Below are positions 48,844-60,443 of a stretch of DNA of 64,000 bases, one piece after another (position 1 is the first letter of the stretch; every line of letters starts with the position of its first letter). The position numbers and the translations under genes were made by a program. Under the pieces are notes generated by a model that was not told where the DNA came from, made no database searches, and worked only from the letters and a program-made list of their open reading frames with translations. Source of the DNA: Lachnospiraceae bacterium (lineage in GTDB: Bacteria; Bacillota; Clostridia; Lachnospirales; Lachnospiraceae); the NCBI GenBank assembly GCA_022510745.1, contig JAFLSY010000005.1, positions 1-64,000 on the forward strand, read 5' to 3'.

Positions 48844-48910
48844 GAAAGCCCCGGAACCGACATTCCGAGGCTTTCTTTTTGACTTCATGGTTCTTATTAC
48901 TTTTCTAGCT
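48844..48910 (-). ncRNA. Predicted antisense RNA 2 (antitoxin RNA candidate)
   Basis: Predicted to start near 48910 and end at the shared terminator, about 67 bases. It contains the complement of 48892-48906, whose 15 bases TCTTATTACTTTTCT are identical to 48746-48760 at the start of peptide 2. Additional TGACTT and TGG blocks are also shared. It does not match the peptide 1 start region well, so pairing would be cognate-specific. Confidence 0.6.
48845..48880. terminator. Bidirectional terminator of cassette 2
   Basis: Stem AAAGCCcCGGAA/TTCCGaGGCTTT followed by CTTTTT on the plus strand; on the minus strand it is followed by CGCTTTAG. The stem differs in sequence from cassette 1 but the structure is kept. 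Confidence 0.75.
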
Positions 48911-48916
48911 ACGACT

Positions 48917-48945
48917 AATATAACATACCTCGCTCGTTTTGTAAA
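48917..48945 (-). promoter_or_regulatory. Promoter of antisense RNA 2
   Basis: TTTACA (48940-48945), 17-base spacer, TATATT (48917-48922) on the minus strand. Confidence 0.7.
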
Positions 48946-48989
48946 TATTTTTGTTTTACACCCATTCCCAAAACTGCAGATTTCTGCAG

Positions 48990-49033
48990 AAAAAAAGCAC
49001 CAGCCCCCGGGACATTTCCCAAAAACCGGCACT
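48990..49033 (-). terminator. Terminator of tRNA-Lys
   Basis: Arms AGTGCCGG and CTGGTGCT pair with three G-U wobbles and are followed by seven T on the minus strand (48990-48996). The relic copy near 47490-47530 has changed both arms yet still pairs. Confidence 0.65.
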
Positions 49034-49037
49034 TAAG

Positions 49038-49110
49038 TGCACCGCCAGGGGCTCGAACCCTGGACACCCTGATTAAGAGTCAGGTGCTCTACCAACTGAG
49101 CTAGCGGTGC
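49038..49110 (-). tRNA. tRNA-Lys(CUU)
   Basis: A 73-nt cloverleaf: acceptor GCACCGC/GCGGTGC with discriminator A, D-arm TAGCTCAGTTGGTAGAGCA, anticodon stem CCTGA/TCAGG with loop CTCTTAA (anticodon CTT), and T-arm CCAGGGTTCGAGCCCCTGG. CCA is not encoded. Its 3' half is repeated at 47551-47591. Confidence 0.96.
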
Positions 49111-49141
49111 GTATTACTATGCAATTCACAACGCAAGTATG

Positions 49142-49170
49142 ATTATATTATAAGGAAATTAAAAAAGCAA
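49142..49170 (-). promoter_or_regulatory. Promoter of tRNA-Lys
   Basis: TTGCTT (49165-49170), 17-base spacer, TATAAT (49142-49147) on the minus strand, about 30 bases upstream of the tRNA. Confidence 0.7.
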
Positions 49171-49218
49171 GTCCTTTTTTTATTTTTTCACGTTTTTTTG
49201 TGAAAAATGCGCAATTTC

Positions 49219-49653
49219 CTAAATTATAGGCAAAATTCTGGCATCTTTCCCGGTTTTTTTACATTGCTGACAGTAACCGTACAATTCCAGTTTGTGCCCT
49301 ATCACTTCAAAATCTCCCATTTCCGTATCCAGATGCAGATGCTCAAAAGGGCAGGCAGAAAGCGCTACTCTTTTATGACAGCCGAGACAAAGGGCATAGT
49401 GGGTATGACTATCTCTTTTCCACTGGTATACAACAGTGCCGTCGCCCATAAAAGTGCTTTTCTCCACGTAGCCCTTTTCCTCAAAGGCTGATAAAATGCG
49501 ATAAATAGTGGAAATCGCATATTCTGCTTCCTCAGAATTTTTAAGAATGCGGTTATAAATCTGTGCCGCGCTGAGAGGTGCTCCTTCCTCCGTCAGTACC
49601 CTGTATACTGCCTTGCGCTGCTTTGTCCATTTAATTCCCTGCGGATATTCCAT
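49219..49653 (-). CDS. Fur-family metal-responsive repressor
   Basis: Regulator of 144 residues. The N-terminal winged helix (KQRKAVYRVLTEEGAPLSAA) is followed by AISTIYRILSAFEEKGYVEK. The metal-binding half has HTHYALCLGCHKRV with a CxxC pair, a second His-rich stretch FEHLHLDTEMGDF, and a C-terminal YCQQCKK. The CxxC pairs indicate a structural zinc. The ATG at 49653 has AGGTGG seven bases upstream; a TTG at 49674 is less likely. It follows the metal exporter gene by 39 bases and is probably co-transcribed with it, so it may control its own operon in response to a metal such as manganese or zinc. Confidence 0.88.
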   Translation of the reverse strand: MEYPQGIKWTKQRKAVYRVLTEEGAPLSAAQIYNRILKNSEEAEYAISTIYRILSAFEEKGYVEKSTFMGDGTVVYQWKRDSHTHYALCLGCHKRVALSACPFEHLHLDTEMGDFEVIGHKLELYGYCQQCKKTGKDARILPII

Positions 49654-49692
49654 ATCCTTCCCACCTTTCTGCAAAGTATGAAAATAAATTTT

Positions 49693-50541
49693 TCATACCA
49701 TTACTTCCAGAAGCAATCCCGCTGCTACACCTATGCCATAAAGCAACAGCAGAATTCGGATATTTTCCTTTTTGTCTCGATTGACCCGAAACAGTATAAG
49801 GCTTCCCACTCCGGCTCCGGTCAACAGGCCGGACATACAGGCCGCAAAGCTCATTGCGCCTTCCAAATACAGTCTGGTAAGTACTACGGAGGCCGCACAA
49901 TTGGGTATCAATCCAACTAATGCTGCCAAAAGTTCTCCCAATATCGGCCGGTTAAGGAACAGTTTTCCCAAGACATCTTCCCCAAAAACAAACAGTGCCG
50001 TATTCAGGATAAATGTGATGATTAAAATAAATAATCCAATCTGTATTGTATGAACTATCGCAGATTTCCATATGCTGCCGCCCTCGCTGCAGTGACAGTT
50101 CTCATGCTCACAAATATCGTGAATATGCTCATGTCCTTGTTTTTTCGGGCGTATAAACAGATCCACGACAAATCCTGCCGCAATGCCGATTACAGCTTTC
50201 AGCAATAAAATTTTTAAAATAGTACCAATTCCCACTGCATCAGCTTCAGACAGCAGAATGGGCAGCATCTCATCGGAGGTGGACAGGTATACAGCAACTA
50301 ATGTTCCTAAGGTGATCACCCGGCCGGCGTATAGATTCGCCGCCGCCGCAGAAAAACCACACTGCGGGACAATTCCAAGTACTCCGCCCAGAAACGGTCC
50401 CAATCTTCCGCCCTTTTGTACGGCTGCCTGCAGTTTTCCGGCTGTCCTGTGCTCTAAGTATTCCATAACCAGATAAGTCAGAAACAGAAACGGCAGCAGG
50501 CGAGCTATATCCAATAAAGTATCTAAAATGACATTCCACAT
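49693..50541 (-). CDS. Putative heavy-metal/manganese exporter (10-TM ArsP_2-like)
   Basis: Membrane protein of 282 residues in two related halves. Each half has a Gly-Pro-Cys motif: GIVPQCGFSAAAANLYAG near 57 and GLIPNCAASVVLTRLY near 212. A cytoplasmic or surface loop contains a metal-binding His/Cys cluster (EHIHDICEHENCHCSEGG). About nine or ten hydrophobic segments. I recognise the PF11449-like family annotated as manganese or arsenic efflux. The ATG at 50541 has GGAG eight bases upstream; the frame remains open to 50574. A Fur-type operator lies directly upstream. Confidence 0.83.
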   Translation of the reverse strand: MWNVILDTLLDIARLLPFLFLTYLVMEYLEHRTAGKLQAAVQKGGRLGPFLGGVLGIVPQCGFSAAAANLYAGRVITLGTLVAVYLSTSDEMLPILLSEADAVGIGTILKILLLKAVIGIAAGFVVDLFIRPKKQGHEHIHDICEHENCHCSEGGSIWKSAIVHTIQIGLFILIITFILNTALFVFGEDVLGKLFLNRPILGELLAALVGLIPNCAASVVLTRLYLEGAMSFAACMSGLLTGAGVGSLILFRVNRDKKENIRILLLLYGIGVAAGLLLEVMV

Positions 50542-50563
50542 ACTGATATCTCCAAAAGCAATT

Positions 50564-50584
50564 TGCAAATGCAACTCATTTGCA
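50564..50584. promoter_or_regulatory. Fur-type operator
   Basis: Interrupted palindrome TGCAAATG-CAACT-CATTTGCA, 21 bp like a Fur-family box, located just downstream of the -10 box of the exporter promoter and 22 bases before its ATG. Likely site for the Fur-family protein of the same operon. Confidence 0.65.
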
Positions 50585-50590
50585 TTTAGA

Positions 50591-50618
50591 ACTATAACAC
50601 ATTTCTGTAGAATGTCAA
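50591..50618 (-). promoter_or_regulatory. Promoter of the metal exporter-Fur operon
   Basis: TTGACA (50613-50618), 16-base spacer, TATAGT (50591-50596) on the minus strand; the operator covers the start point. Confidence 0.72.
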
Positions 50619-50677
50619 GATATTTCCGAAAAGCATAAGTTTTTAATACACAAATTCAGCAAAATACCATGCAGTAT

Positions 50678-52042
50678 TCACCCTGCCCGCCAAAAGTTAA
50701 ACTCCGGGTACTTTCTTTCCAAAAGCTTTTCTTGTTCTTTCCAGTCTAAGCCCGTGATATCGGTTATTTCTACTTCTTCTCCCCACTCGTAATAAACCGC
50801 CTGATCCACCCCGCCCACTTCATACATCAAGTCCAGCCTTTTATAGATTTGCCATTCCCCATCTTTTACGGCAAAAATCTCATAAATCTGGTGGGATACT
50901 CCCGACTGGCCGGCGCAATAGGCCTTATGTTCTTCAAAATCTATCCATGTACACATCGGAAAATCGGCTTCCACATATTGCTTTTCTTCTTCCGACCAAT
51001 TAAATAAAGAATAAAAGTCAAAAGTACCGCCGCTGCCACCGTTTATTCCCTGAAAGTATAAAATATCCTCATGTCCATCCTCATTTGCATCCCATATGAC
51101 AATACTCTCATTTTCTAAATAGGAAAGAGAGCAGCGTATTCTTTCCGTATATAGAACCTGAAAAAAATCTTCTCCGTTTGCTTCTTTGATACACAGTCTC
51201 ACCGGTGCGGTTTCATAACCGTCATATGCCTGATAAATTCTCTCCTCAATTATCATTTCCTTTGACAAAACCTCAACCTGCGTAACAAAATCCGCCGCCA
51301 CCATCCTTCTATATTGTCCAGTCCAAAAATAGGATCCGTACATAACCAACTCTGATAAGGTGCTGTTTGCATATGCTGCAATATTTTTAATTCCATTAAA
51401 TGAAAGAGACTCCTGCAAAACCATCATAAAAAATTCCGGATTCTGCCAGTTCCCACCGGTCAGATACGCCAGTTTTGGCAGTTCACAGCGATAATAATCC
51501 AAAATAAGTTCCTTAGGTTTAAAACTGCTTTCCGCCATATTCAGCCAGATATCGCCATAGCAGGCAGTCCCTGTCCCTCCGTATGAGTAGACCGCTATAT
51601 AGTCTTGGACTCCATCTCCATTAAAATCAAATTCCGCATAATAGAGATACTTCGGTTCCTCTCCTGTCTCAGCATACAACGCCAAAAGCTCTGGGTTTTC
51701 CTTTCCGTTTAAAGGATTTTCCAGTACATTCCCGCAGGCGATTTCTTCCGCATAAAAGTCTTCTAACCGAAAAGTGCGTATCAGTCCCGGTAATTCTTTT
51801 AATTCCATATAAACTTCTGTATTTTCTTTAAACTGCGCTTCATTCTTCTTAAGCACTATCGGCAGCATTTTTATGTTTGATCCTATGTTTCGTTCCGCCA
51901 TTACATATTGGGAATGTATATAGAGTGAAATTTCCCCCTGGGAATTTCGCTCAGAAACAGGCACAGTCCTGCTTCCGCAGCCGATAAACGCTACGGAAAA
52001 CAGGACCGTAATGATCAATAACAGATATTTCTTTCCTTTCAT
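50678..52042 (-). CDS. Lipoprotein with FG-GAP-like calcium-loop repeats
   Basis: Surface lipoprotein of 454 residues. The signal YLLLIITVLFSVAFIGCGS has a lipobox FIGC (Cys near residue 22). Two Asp-rich loops typical of FG-GAP/VCBS repeats are visible, FDFNGDGVQDYIAVYSYGG near 135 and WDANEDGHEDILYF near 310, both followed by GGTG or GGSGGT. The rest is beta-rich with many Tyr and Trp. No catalytic motif. It is alone on the minus strand after the exporter promoter and no clear terminator is seen. Role unknown. Confidence 0.72.
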   Translation of the reverse strand: MKGKKYLLLIITVLFSVAFIGCGSRTVPVSERNSQGEISLYIHSQYVMAERNIGSNIKMLPIVLKKNEAQFKENTEVYMELKELPGLIRTFRLEDFYAEEIACGNVLENPLNGKENPELLALYAETGEEPKYLYYAEFDFNGDGVQDYIAVYSYGGTGTACYGDIWLNMAESSFKPKELILDYYRCELPKLAYLTGGNWQNPEFFMMVLQESLSFNGIKNIAAYANSTLSELVMYGSYFWTGQYRRMVAADFVTQVEVLSKEMIIEERIYQAYDGYETAPVRLCIKEANGEDFFQVLYTERIRCSLSYLENESIVIWDANEDGHEDILYFQGINGGSGGTFDFYSLFNWSEEEKQYVEADFPMCTWIDFEEHKAYCAGQSGVSHQIYEIFAVKDGEWQIYKRLDLMYEVGGVDQAVYYEWGEEVEITDITGLDWKEQEKLLERKYPEFNFWRAG

Positions 52043-52195
52043 TTTCTGCCCTCTTCTGCCTTGCCGACAAAATCACCAGATACAAAATAGCCTTCCGGAT
52101 AATTTCTTTGCCCGTACTCGTTTGTTATTTCTTAAAAATCGTTCATCTGGACCTCCCATAAATATAGTGATTATGTACATAATCCTGTGAACTCT

Positions 52196-53398
52196 TTATG
52201 ACTCACTGCATACCTGAAAAATATAAAACTTCAAATAATAAGAAGAGTCTGCCGCCCAAAGTATGGGATGGTCCGGGGCCTGTGTCCTAAATTCCACCTG
52301 GCGCAGGCGCTTATGCGCTCCTCTGGCAGCCTCTGCAATGGTCTTTTGAAACAACTCCGGATTCATAAAGTGAGAACAGGAGCAAGTGGCAAGAAAACCG
52401 CCGTCTTCCACTAATTTCATTCCCCGTACATTGATTTCCCGATAGCCTTTTACTGCATTCTTTACAGAGCTGCGGGACTTGGTGAAGGCAGGAGGGTCCA
52501 AAATGACCACATCAAATTTTTTCCCTTTGCTCTCCAACTCAGGTAACAACTCAAAAACATCCGCACAGACAAAGGAAACCCTGTCTTCCAAATGATTTAA
52601 TACCGCATTTTCTTTGGCTTGTGCAATTCCCAACTCGGAAGCATCCACACCCAGCACTTCCTTTGCACCTGCAATACCCGCATTCAAAGCAAAGGAACCC
52701 GTGTGGGTAAAGCAATCCAGCACTTTTTTATCTTTACAGAGTTTTTGAATAGCAGCACGGTTATTCTTCTGGTCTAAAAAGAAGCCTGTTTTCTGTCCGT
52801 CCTCCACATCCACAATATACTTTACACCGTTTTCTGTAATTTCCACCCGGGTATCGAAGGGTTCTCCGATAAAGCCCTTATGACGCTCCATCCCTTCCTG
52901 TTCCCTGACTTTGGCATCGCTTCTCTCATAAACCCCTCGAATGGCAATGCCGTCTTTAGCAAGTACCTGCTTTATTGCTTCTATAATTTGGAGTTTTAGC
53001 TTATCAATTCCCAAGGCTAAGGATTCCACTACCAGTACATCTTCAAATTTATCCACTACAATTCCCGGTAAAAAATCAGCCTCTCCGAAAAGCAGACGGC
53101 AGCTTCCTGTATCAATAACCTGTTTGCGGTAATCCCAGGCCTTCTGCACCCTGCTTTCCAAAAAGGCATCATCAATTACAGTATTTTTTTTACGAGAAAG
53201 CATACGTACCGTCAACTTAGATTTGGTGTTAATAAAACCGTAGCCCAAAAAGAAACCGTCAAAATCCTCAACTGTAACGATATCTCCGTTTTCAAAGCTG
53301 CCTTTTATTGATGCAATTTCATTATCATAAACCCAGGCGCCGCCCGCTTTCAGTATACGTCCTTCACCTTTTTTCAATGTTACAACGGCATCGTACAT
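52196..53398 (-). CDS. Class I SAM-dependent rRNA (cytosine-C5) methyltransferase, RlmI-like
   Basis: Protein of 400 residues. The N-terminal PUA-type RNA-binding domain (about 1-75; AWVYDNEIASIKGSFENGD) precedes the catalytic domain. Motifs: GFFLDQKNNRAAIQ, SAM site LDCFTHTGSFALNAG near 230, DPPAFTKSR near 305, and CSCSHFM with the catalytic Cys near 352. This matches the RlmI/YccW group that methylates 23S rRNA. A promoter lies just upstream. Length is normal. The exact target base is inferred from family. Confidence 0.9.
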   Translation of the reverse strand: MYDAVVTLKKGEGRILKAGGAWVYDNEIASIKGSFENGDIVTVEDFDGFFLGYGFINTKSKLTVRMLSRKKNTVIDDAFLESRVQKAWDYRKQVIDTGSCRLLFGEADFLPGIVVDKFEDVLVVESLALGIDKLKLQIIEAIKQVLAKDGIAIRGVYERSDAKVREQEGMERHKGFIGEPFDTRVEITENGVKYIVDVEDGQKTGFFLDQKNNRAAIQKLCKDKKVLDCFTHTGSFALNAGIAGAKEVLGVDASELGIAQAKENAVLNHLEDRVSFVCADVFELLPELESKGKKFDVVILDPPAFTKSRSSVKNAVKGYREINVRGMKLVEDGGFLATCSCSHFMNPELFQKTIAEAARGAHKRLRQVEFRTQAPDHPILWAADSSYYLKFYIFQVCSES

Positions 53399-53433
53399 AA
53401 TTACTTCTCCGACTCATTAGATTCTGTCTTTTC

Positions 53434-53462
53434 ATTATATCTTCAAGACTATTCAAAAGCAA
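53434..53462 (-). promoter_or_regulatory. Promoter of the rRNA methyltransferase gene
   Basis: TTGCTT (53457-53462), 17-base spacer, TATAAT (53434-53439), minus strand. Confidence 0.6.
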
Positions 53463-53467
53463 TATAG

Positions 53468-53513
53468 AAAAAGCGGATGTACCAAAATTATGTATTGATA
53501 CTTCCGCTTTTTT
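53468..53513 (-). terminator. Terminator of the ECF S-component gene
   Basis: Stem AAAAGCGGA-GTA/TAC-TCCGCTTTT with a long loop, with T runs on both strands; it lies 36 bases past the stop at 53549 and is probably bidirectional. Confidence 0.72.
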
Positions 53514-53548
53514 GTTTTTATTCAGTTGTTATGTTCTATTATTATATT

Positions 53549-54121
53549 TTAGCTTTCCTTTTTCCCGATTTTGATAATCTGCACAATTGCGGAACTCAAT
53601 ACAATGTTGACAGCCATCTCTATAAGGAAATTTACTCCAACTAATGCCAAAATCATATAAGCACCGGCAGAACTATATCCTGCAGCGGCAGACCACTCAT
53701 TAATGGTATTCATGAAGAAAAGTCGACAGCCGATCAGAAAAATTCCCGTATTGGTAATCGGACAAAGAACTGCAGCAGCAATTACTGCCACTACCCGGTT
53801 CTTTTTCTCCAGCAGATTATAAACTATGCCTGCAACAAGGCCACAGCAGATTCCTTTAGCAAGAACTGTTACAACAGTACCGGGAACACTGATGACAAGA
53901 AATGCTCCCGCATCGGTAAACAGCACGATAACGCCAAATACGAAACCAAGCCATGCGCCTGCTTTGTAACCGTAAAGTGCGGCTCCTACGACAATGGGAA
54001 CTAAAACCAATGAAATGTTAAAGATTCCCGTGGGTCGGATAATCACCGCAAATAACTGCAAAACAATAACGATTGCCGTGATTAATCCTAATCCGGTAAG
54101 TTTTTTGGTAGATTCTTTCAT
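53549..54121 (-). CDS. ECF transporter S component (substrate-binding membrane subunit)
   Basis: Protein of 190 residues with six hydrophobic segments, including GLITAIVIVLQLFAVIIRP at the start and a conserved ISLVLVPIVVGAALYGYKAG. It binds a vitamin or metal-type substrate and needs a shared EcfAAT energising module encoded elsewhere. The sequence does not identify the substrate, and no riboswitch is visible upstream. The ATG at 54121 has GGAGGA nine bases upstream; a TTG at 54127 lies too near the SD. It follows the gyrA terminator and has its own AT-rich promoter region (TATAAT near 54176-54181). Confidence 0.85.
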   Translation of the reverse strand: MKESTKKLTGLGLITAIVIVLQLFAVIIRPTGIFNISLVLVPIVVGAALYGYKAGAWLGFVFGVIVLFTDAGAFLVISVPGTVVTVLAKGICCGLVAGIVYNLLEKKNRVVAVIAAAVLCPITNTGIFLIGCRLFFMNTINEWSAAAGYSSAGAYMILALVGVNFLIEMAVNIVLSSAIVQIIKIGKKES

Positions 54122-54233
54122 ATTCAATTTTCCTCCTTGTTATCATTCTTCCATCCAAGGGAAGATACAATACTCGATTATATTAACATCCCTTTCTATA
54201 ATTTGCAAGAACCAGATGAAATTCAATTTGCAC

Positions 54234-54263
54234 AAAAAAGGCGCTTTCTTTTCAGAAAACACC
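54234..54263 (-). terminator. Terminator of gyrA
   Basis: Stem GGTGTTTTCT-GAAA-AGAAAGCGCC (G-U pairs included) followed by TTTTTT on the minus strand (54234-54239), about 38 bases past the gyrA stop. Confidence 0.85.
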
Positions 54264-54300
54264 TTTTTAATAATTTCTTATTTTACTTTTAGGGTTGAAG

Positions 54301-56886
54301 TTATTCAGAATCAGTCGAATCGTTCTCGGAAAGATTTTCGGATTTCTCCGCTATTTCTCCCGCTTCATTCTCTTCTGTAACTTCCTCATGGTCTTCGTCC
54401 TCCTGCTCCTCGCCGGAAGCCTTTTCCCTTACTTTGGCTATCTGAGCTACTTTTACGCCGCTGTCCAAATTGATTAGTTTTACACCGGAAGTGATACGTC
54501 CCAATGTGGAAATTTCCTGTACGCGGAGCTGTATAATGATACCTTCCGTGGTGATCAGCATGATTTCATTATCGCTATTTACTGCTTTAACGCCTACCAC
54601 TTCACCGGTCTTTTCGGTGATCTTGTAGCATTTAACGCCCTTGCCGCCTCTGCGCTGTACGGAAAATTCTTCTAAGAAAGTACGTTTTCCAAGACCGTTT
54701 TCCGAAGCAATCAACAGGGAATCTCCCTGATTTTGGAGCTGCATACCTACGATTTCGTCCCCGGGAGAGAGATTCATTCCGATCACACCCATGGAACTGC
54801 GTCCCGTAGCACGGACATCCGTTTCCTTGAAGCGGATACACATACCCTGCTTTGTTACCAGAAAAATCTCACTGTTTTCATCCGTATATTTTACCTCGAT
54901 CAGCTCGTCCTCATCCCGCAGATTGATAGCAGTCAATCCGTTTTTACGGATATTGCTGTATTCCTCTAAAGAAGTCTTCTTCACGATACCGTGTTTGGTC
55001 ACCATGAACAGATTCTTGTCCGGATAGTAATCCTTAATGGGAATCATGGCTGTAATCTTTTCTCCTGCGTTTAACTGCAAAAGATTGACAATGGCAGTTC
55101 CTCTGGCGGTTCTGCTCGCTTCCGGAATTTCATAGGCTTTCAGCCTATATACTCTGCCGTGATTTGTAAAGAAGTTCAGGTAATGGTGGGTAGTGGTCAT
55201 AAGAAGGTCTTCAATATAGTCCTCCTCAATGGTCTGCATACCCTTGATACCCTTTCCTCCACGGTTCTGAGCCTTAAAATTATCTACAGTCATACGTTTG
55301 ACATAACCCAGCCTCGTCATAGCGATCACGGTATTTTCATCAGGGATCAGATCCTCCATGGAAATGTCAAACTCGTCAAATCCAATTTTACTGCGTCTAT
55401 CATCCCCAAATTTATCGGAAATTTCCGTGATTTCTTTCTTGATCACGCCAAGCAGGAGCTTTTCATCCGCAAGAATTGCCTTTAACTCCGCAATCTTTGC
55501 CATTAACTCTTTATGCTCATTCTCCAGTTTTTCTCTTTCCAAACCGGTAAGAGCTCTCAGACGCATATCCACGATGGCCTGTGCCTGTGCATCCGACAGA
55601 TCAAAACGTTCCATCAGGCGTTCTTTTGCAATCTGCGCATTCTGACTGCTTCTGATAATGGAAATAACCTCATCGATAGCGTCTAATGCTTTCAGCAGAC
55701 CCTGTAAAATATGGTCTCTTTCTTCAGCCTTGTTAAGATCGTACTTAGTCCTTCTGGTAACCACATCCTTCTGATGATTCAGATAGTGGCTTAACATATC
55801 CAAAAGGTTCATGACTTTGGGTTCGTTATTTACCAGTGCCAGCATAATAACGCCGAAAGTATCCTGCAGCTGAGTATGTTTATAAAGCAGATTCAAAACT
55901 ACGTTGGCATTTACATCCCTGCGCAGCTCAATGACAACTCTTACACCTTCTCTGTTGGACTCATCACGCAGATCGGTAATGCCGTCTATTTTCTTTAATT
56001 TTACTAATTCCGCTATCTTCTGAATCAGATTGGCTTTATTCACCAAATAAGGAAGTTCGGTTACCACGATCTGATTCTTGCCATTGGGCAGAGTTTCAAT
56101 ATCGGTAACCGCACGAACACGGATTTTACCCCGCCCGGTTCTATAGGCTTCTTCACATCCTCTGGTTCCCAAGATTAAGCCGCCGGTAGGAAAATCGGGT
56201 GCTTTGACAATGGACAATACCTCTTCTATTTCGGTTTTTCTGCCCTCTTCCACCTGATTGTCAATGATCTTTACAACCGCCGACACTACCTCACGCAAAT
56301 TATGAGGAGGAATATTGGTGGCCATACCAACCGCAATACCGGTGGTGCCGTTTACCAAAAGATTGGGATAACGGCTGGGCAAAACAGTGGGTTCTTTCTC
56401 CGTTTCATCGAAGTTCGGTACAAAATCCACTGTATCTTTTCCGATGTCAGCAAGCAATTCCATGGAAATTTTGGAAAGTCTTGCTTCCGTATAACGCATA
56501 GCAGCGGCGCCGTCACCGTCCATAGAACCGAAGTTACCGTGGCCATCCACTAAAGGATAACGTAAGGACCAATCCTGCGCCATATTTACCAAAGCGCCGT
56601 AAATGGAACTATCTCCATGAGGGTGATATTTACCCATGGTATCGCCGACAATACGGGCACTTTTACGGTGCGGCTTGTCGGGACCGTTATTAAGTTCCAC
56701 CATGGAATAAAGAACACGTCTTTGTACCGGCTTTAAACCGTCCCTGACGTCGGGAAGGGCTCTTGCCGCAATAACACTCATGGCATAGTCTATGTAGTAA
56801 TCTTCCATTGTCTTTTTTAAATCTACTACATGGATCTTATCAAAGCCGTCTTCGGTCTGAGTCTTGTCAAAAATATTGTCGTCCAT
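54301..56886 (-). CDS. gyrA: DNA gyrase subunit A
   Basis: Breakage-reunion subunit of gyrase, 861 residues; with GyrB it introduces negative supercoils. The active-site Tyr is in [10 protein letters not shown]. The C-terminal beta-pinwheel contains the GyrA box QRRGGKG needed for DNA wrapping, and an acidic tail follows ([20 protein letters not shown]). The quinolone-binding region reads [18 protein letters not shown]; the position equal to E. coli Asp87 is Gly97 here, whereas Ser83 is kept (Ser93). It follows gyrB by 34 bases and ends at a terminator. Confidence 0.97.
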   Translation of the reverse strand: MDDNIFDKTQTEDGFDKIHVVDLKKTMEDYYIDYAMSVIAARALPDVRDGLKPVQRRVLYSMVELNNGPDKPHRKSARIVGDTMGKYHPHGDSSIYGALVNMAQDWSLRYPLVDGHGNFGSMDGDGAAAMRYTEARLSKISMELLADIGKDTVDFVPNFDETEKEPTVLPSRYPNLLVNGTTGIAVGMATNIPPHNLREVVSAVVKIIDNQVEEGRKTEIEEVLSIVKAPDFPTGGLILGTRGCEEAYRTGRGKIRVRAVTDIETLPNGKNQIVVTELPYLVNKANLIQKIAELVKLKKIDGITDLRDESNREGVRVVIELRRDVNANVVLNLLYKHTQLQDTFGVIMLALVNNEPKVMNLLDMLSHYLNHQKDVVTRRTKYDLNKAEERDHILQGLLKALDAIDEVISIIRSSQNAQIAKERLMERFDLSDAQAQAIVDMRLRALTGLEREKLENEHKELMAKIAELKAILADEKLLLGVIKKEITEISDKFGDDRRSKIGFDEFDISMEDLIPDENTVIAMTRLGYVKRMTVDNFKAQNRGGKGIKGMQTIEEDYIEDLLMTTTHHYLNFFTNHGRVYRLKAYEIPEASRTARGTAIVNLLQLNAGEKITAMIPIKDYYPDKNLFMVTKHGIVKKTSLEEYSNIRKNGLTAINLRDEDELIEVKYTDENSEIFLVTKQGMCIRFKETDVRATGRSSMGVIGMNLSPGDEIVGMQLQNQGDSLLIASENGLGKRTFLEEFSVQRRGGKGVKCYKITEKTGEVVGVKAVNSDNEIMLITTEGIIIQLRVQEISTLGRITSGVKLINLDSGVKVAQIAKVREKASGEEQEDEDHEEVTEENEAGEIAEKSENLSENDSTDSE

Positions 56887-56920
56887 TCTTATTTTCCTTT
56901 TCTTGAAATCAGCTTATTCG

Positions 56921-60210
<3,290 letters not shown>

Positions 60211-60213
60211 GGA

Positions 60214-60423
60214 TTATGCCTCTATCTTAATCTGCTGTCCATTAAATTCCACAATATCTCCGTTGTAAAGCTTTCTTCCACGTCTTTCCTCAACTTCCCC
60301 ATTTACTTTGACAAGTCCGTCCTGAATGGAAAATTTTGCATCTACTCCGGATTCAACCAGACCGGCTAACTTCAGTGCCTGTCCCAGTTTAATAAAATCA
60401 TCTTTTAAATTTATTATTTCCAT
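60214..60423 (-). CDS. yaaA: S4-domain RNA-binding protein YaaA
   Basis: Small RNA-binding protein of 69 residues, nearly entirely an S4 domain: FIKLGQALKLAGLVESGVDA followed by VKVNGEVEERRGRKLYNGD. It is universally placed between dnaN and recF in Firmicutes; it has been linked to ribosome assembly, but its role is not settled. It is 20 bases after dnaN and 3 bases before recF, in one operon. Confidence 0.93.
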   Translation of the reverse strand: MEIINLKDDFIKLGQALKLAGLVESGVDAKFSIQDGLVKVNGEVEERRGRKLYNGDIVEFNGQQIKIEA

Positions 60424-60443
60424 ATTTGCTTTGCCTTTATTTT

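Noticed and set aside
48784..49032. Minus-strand 82-codon frame across cassette 2
   Set aside because: It overlaps the peptide, terminator, antisense promoter and tRNA terminator and has no SD or family resemblance; it exists because the repeat lacks stops in that frame.
54122..54233. Riboswitch before the ECF S component
   Set aside because: Only about 110 bases with no conserved aptamer motif; just a TATAAT and an SD are evident.
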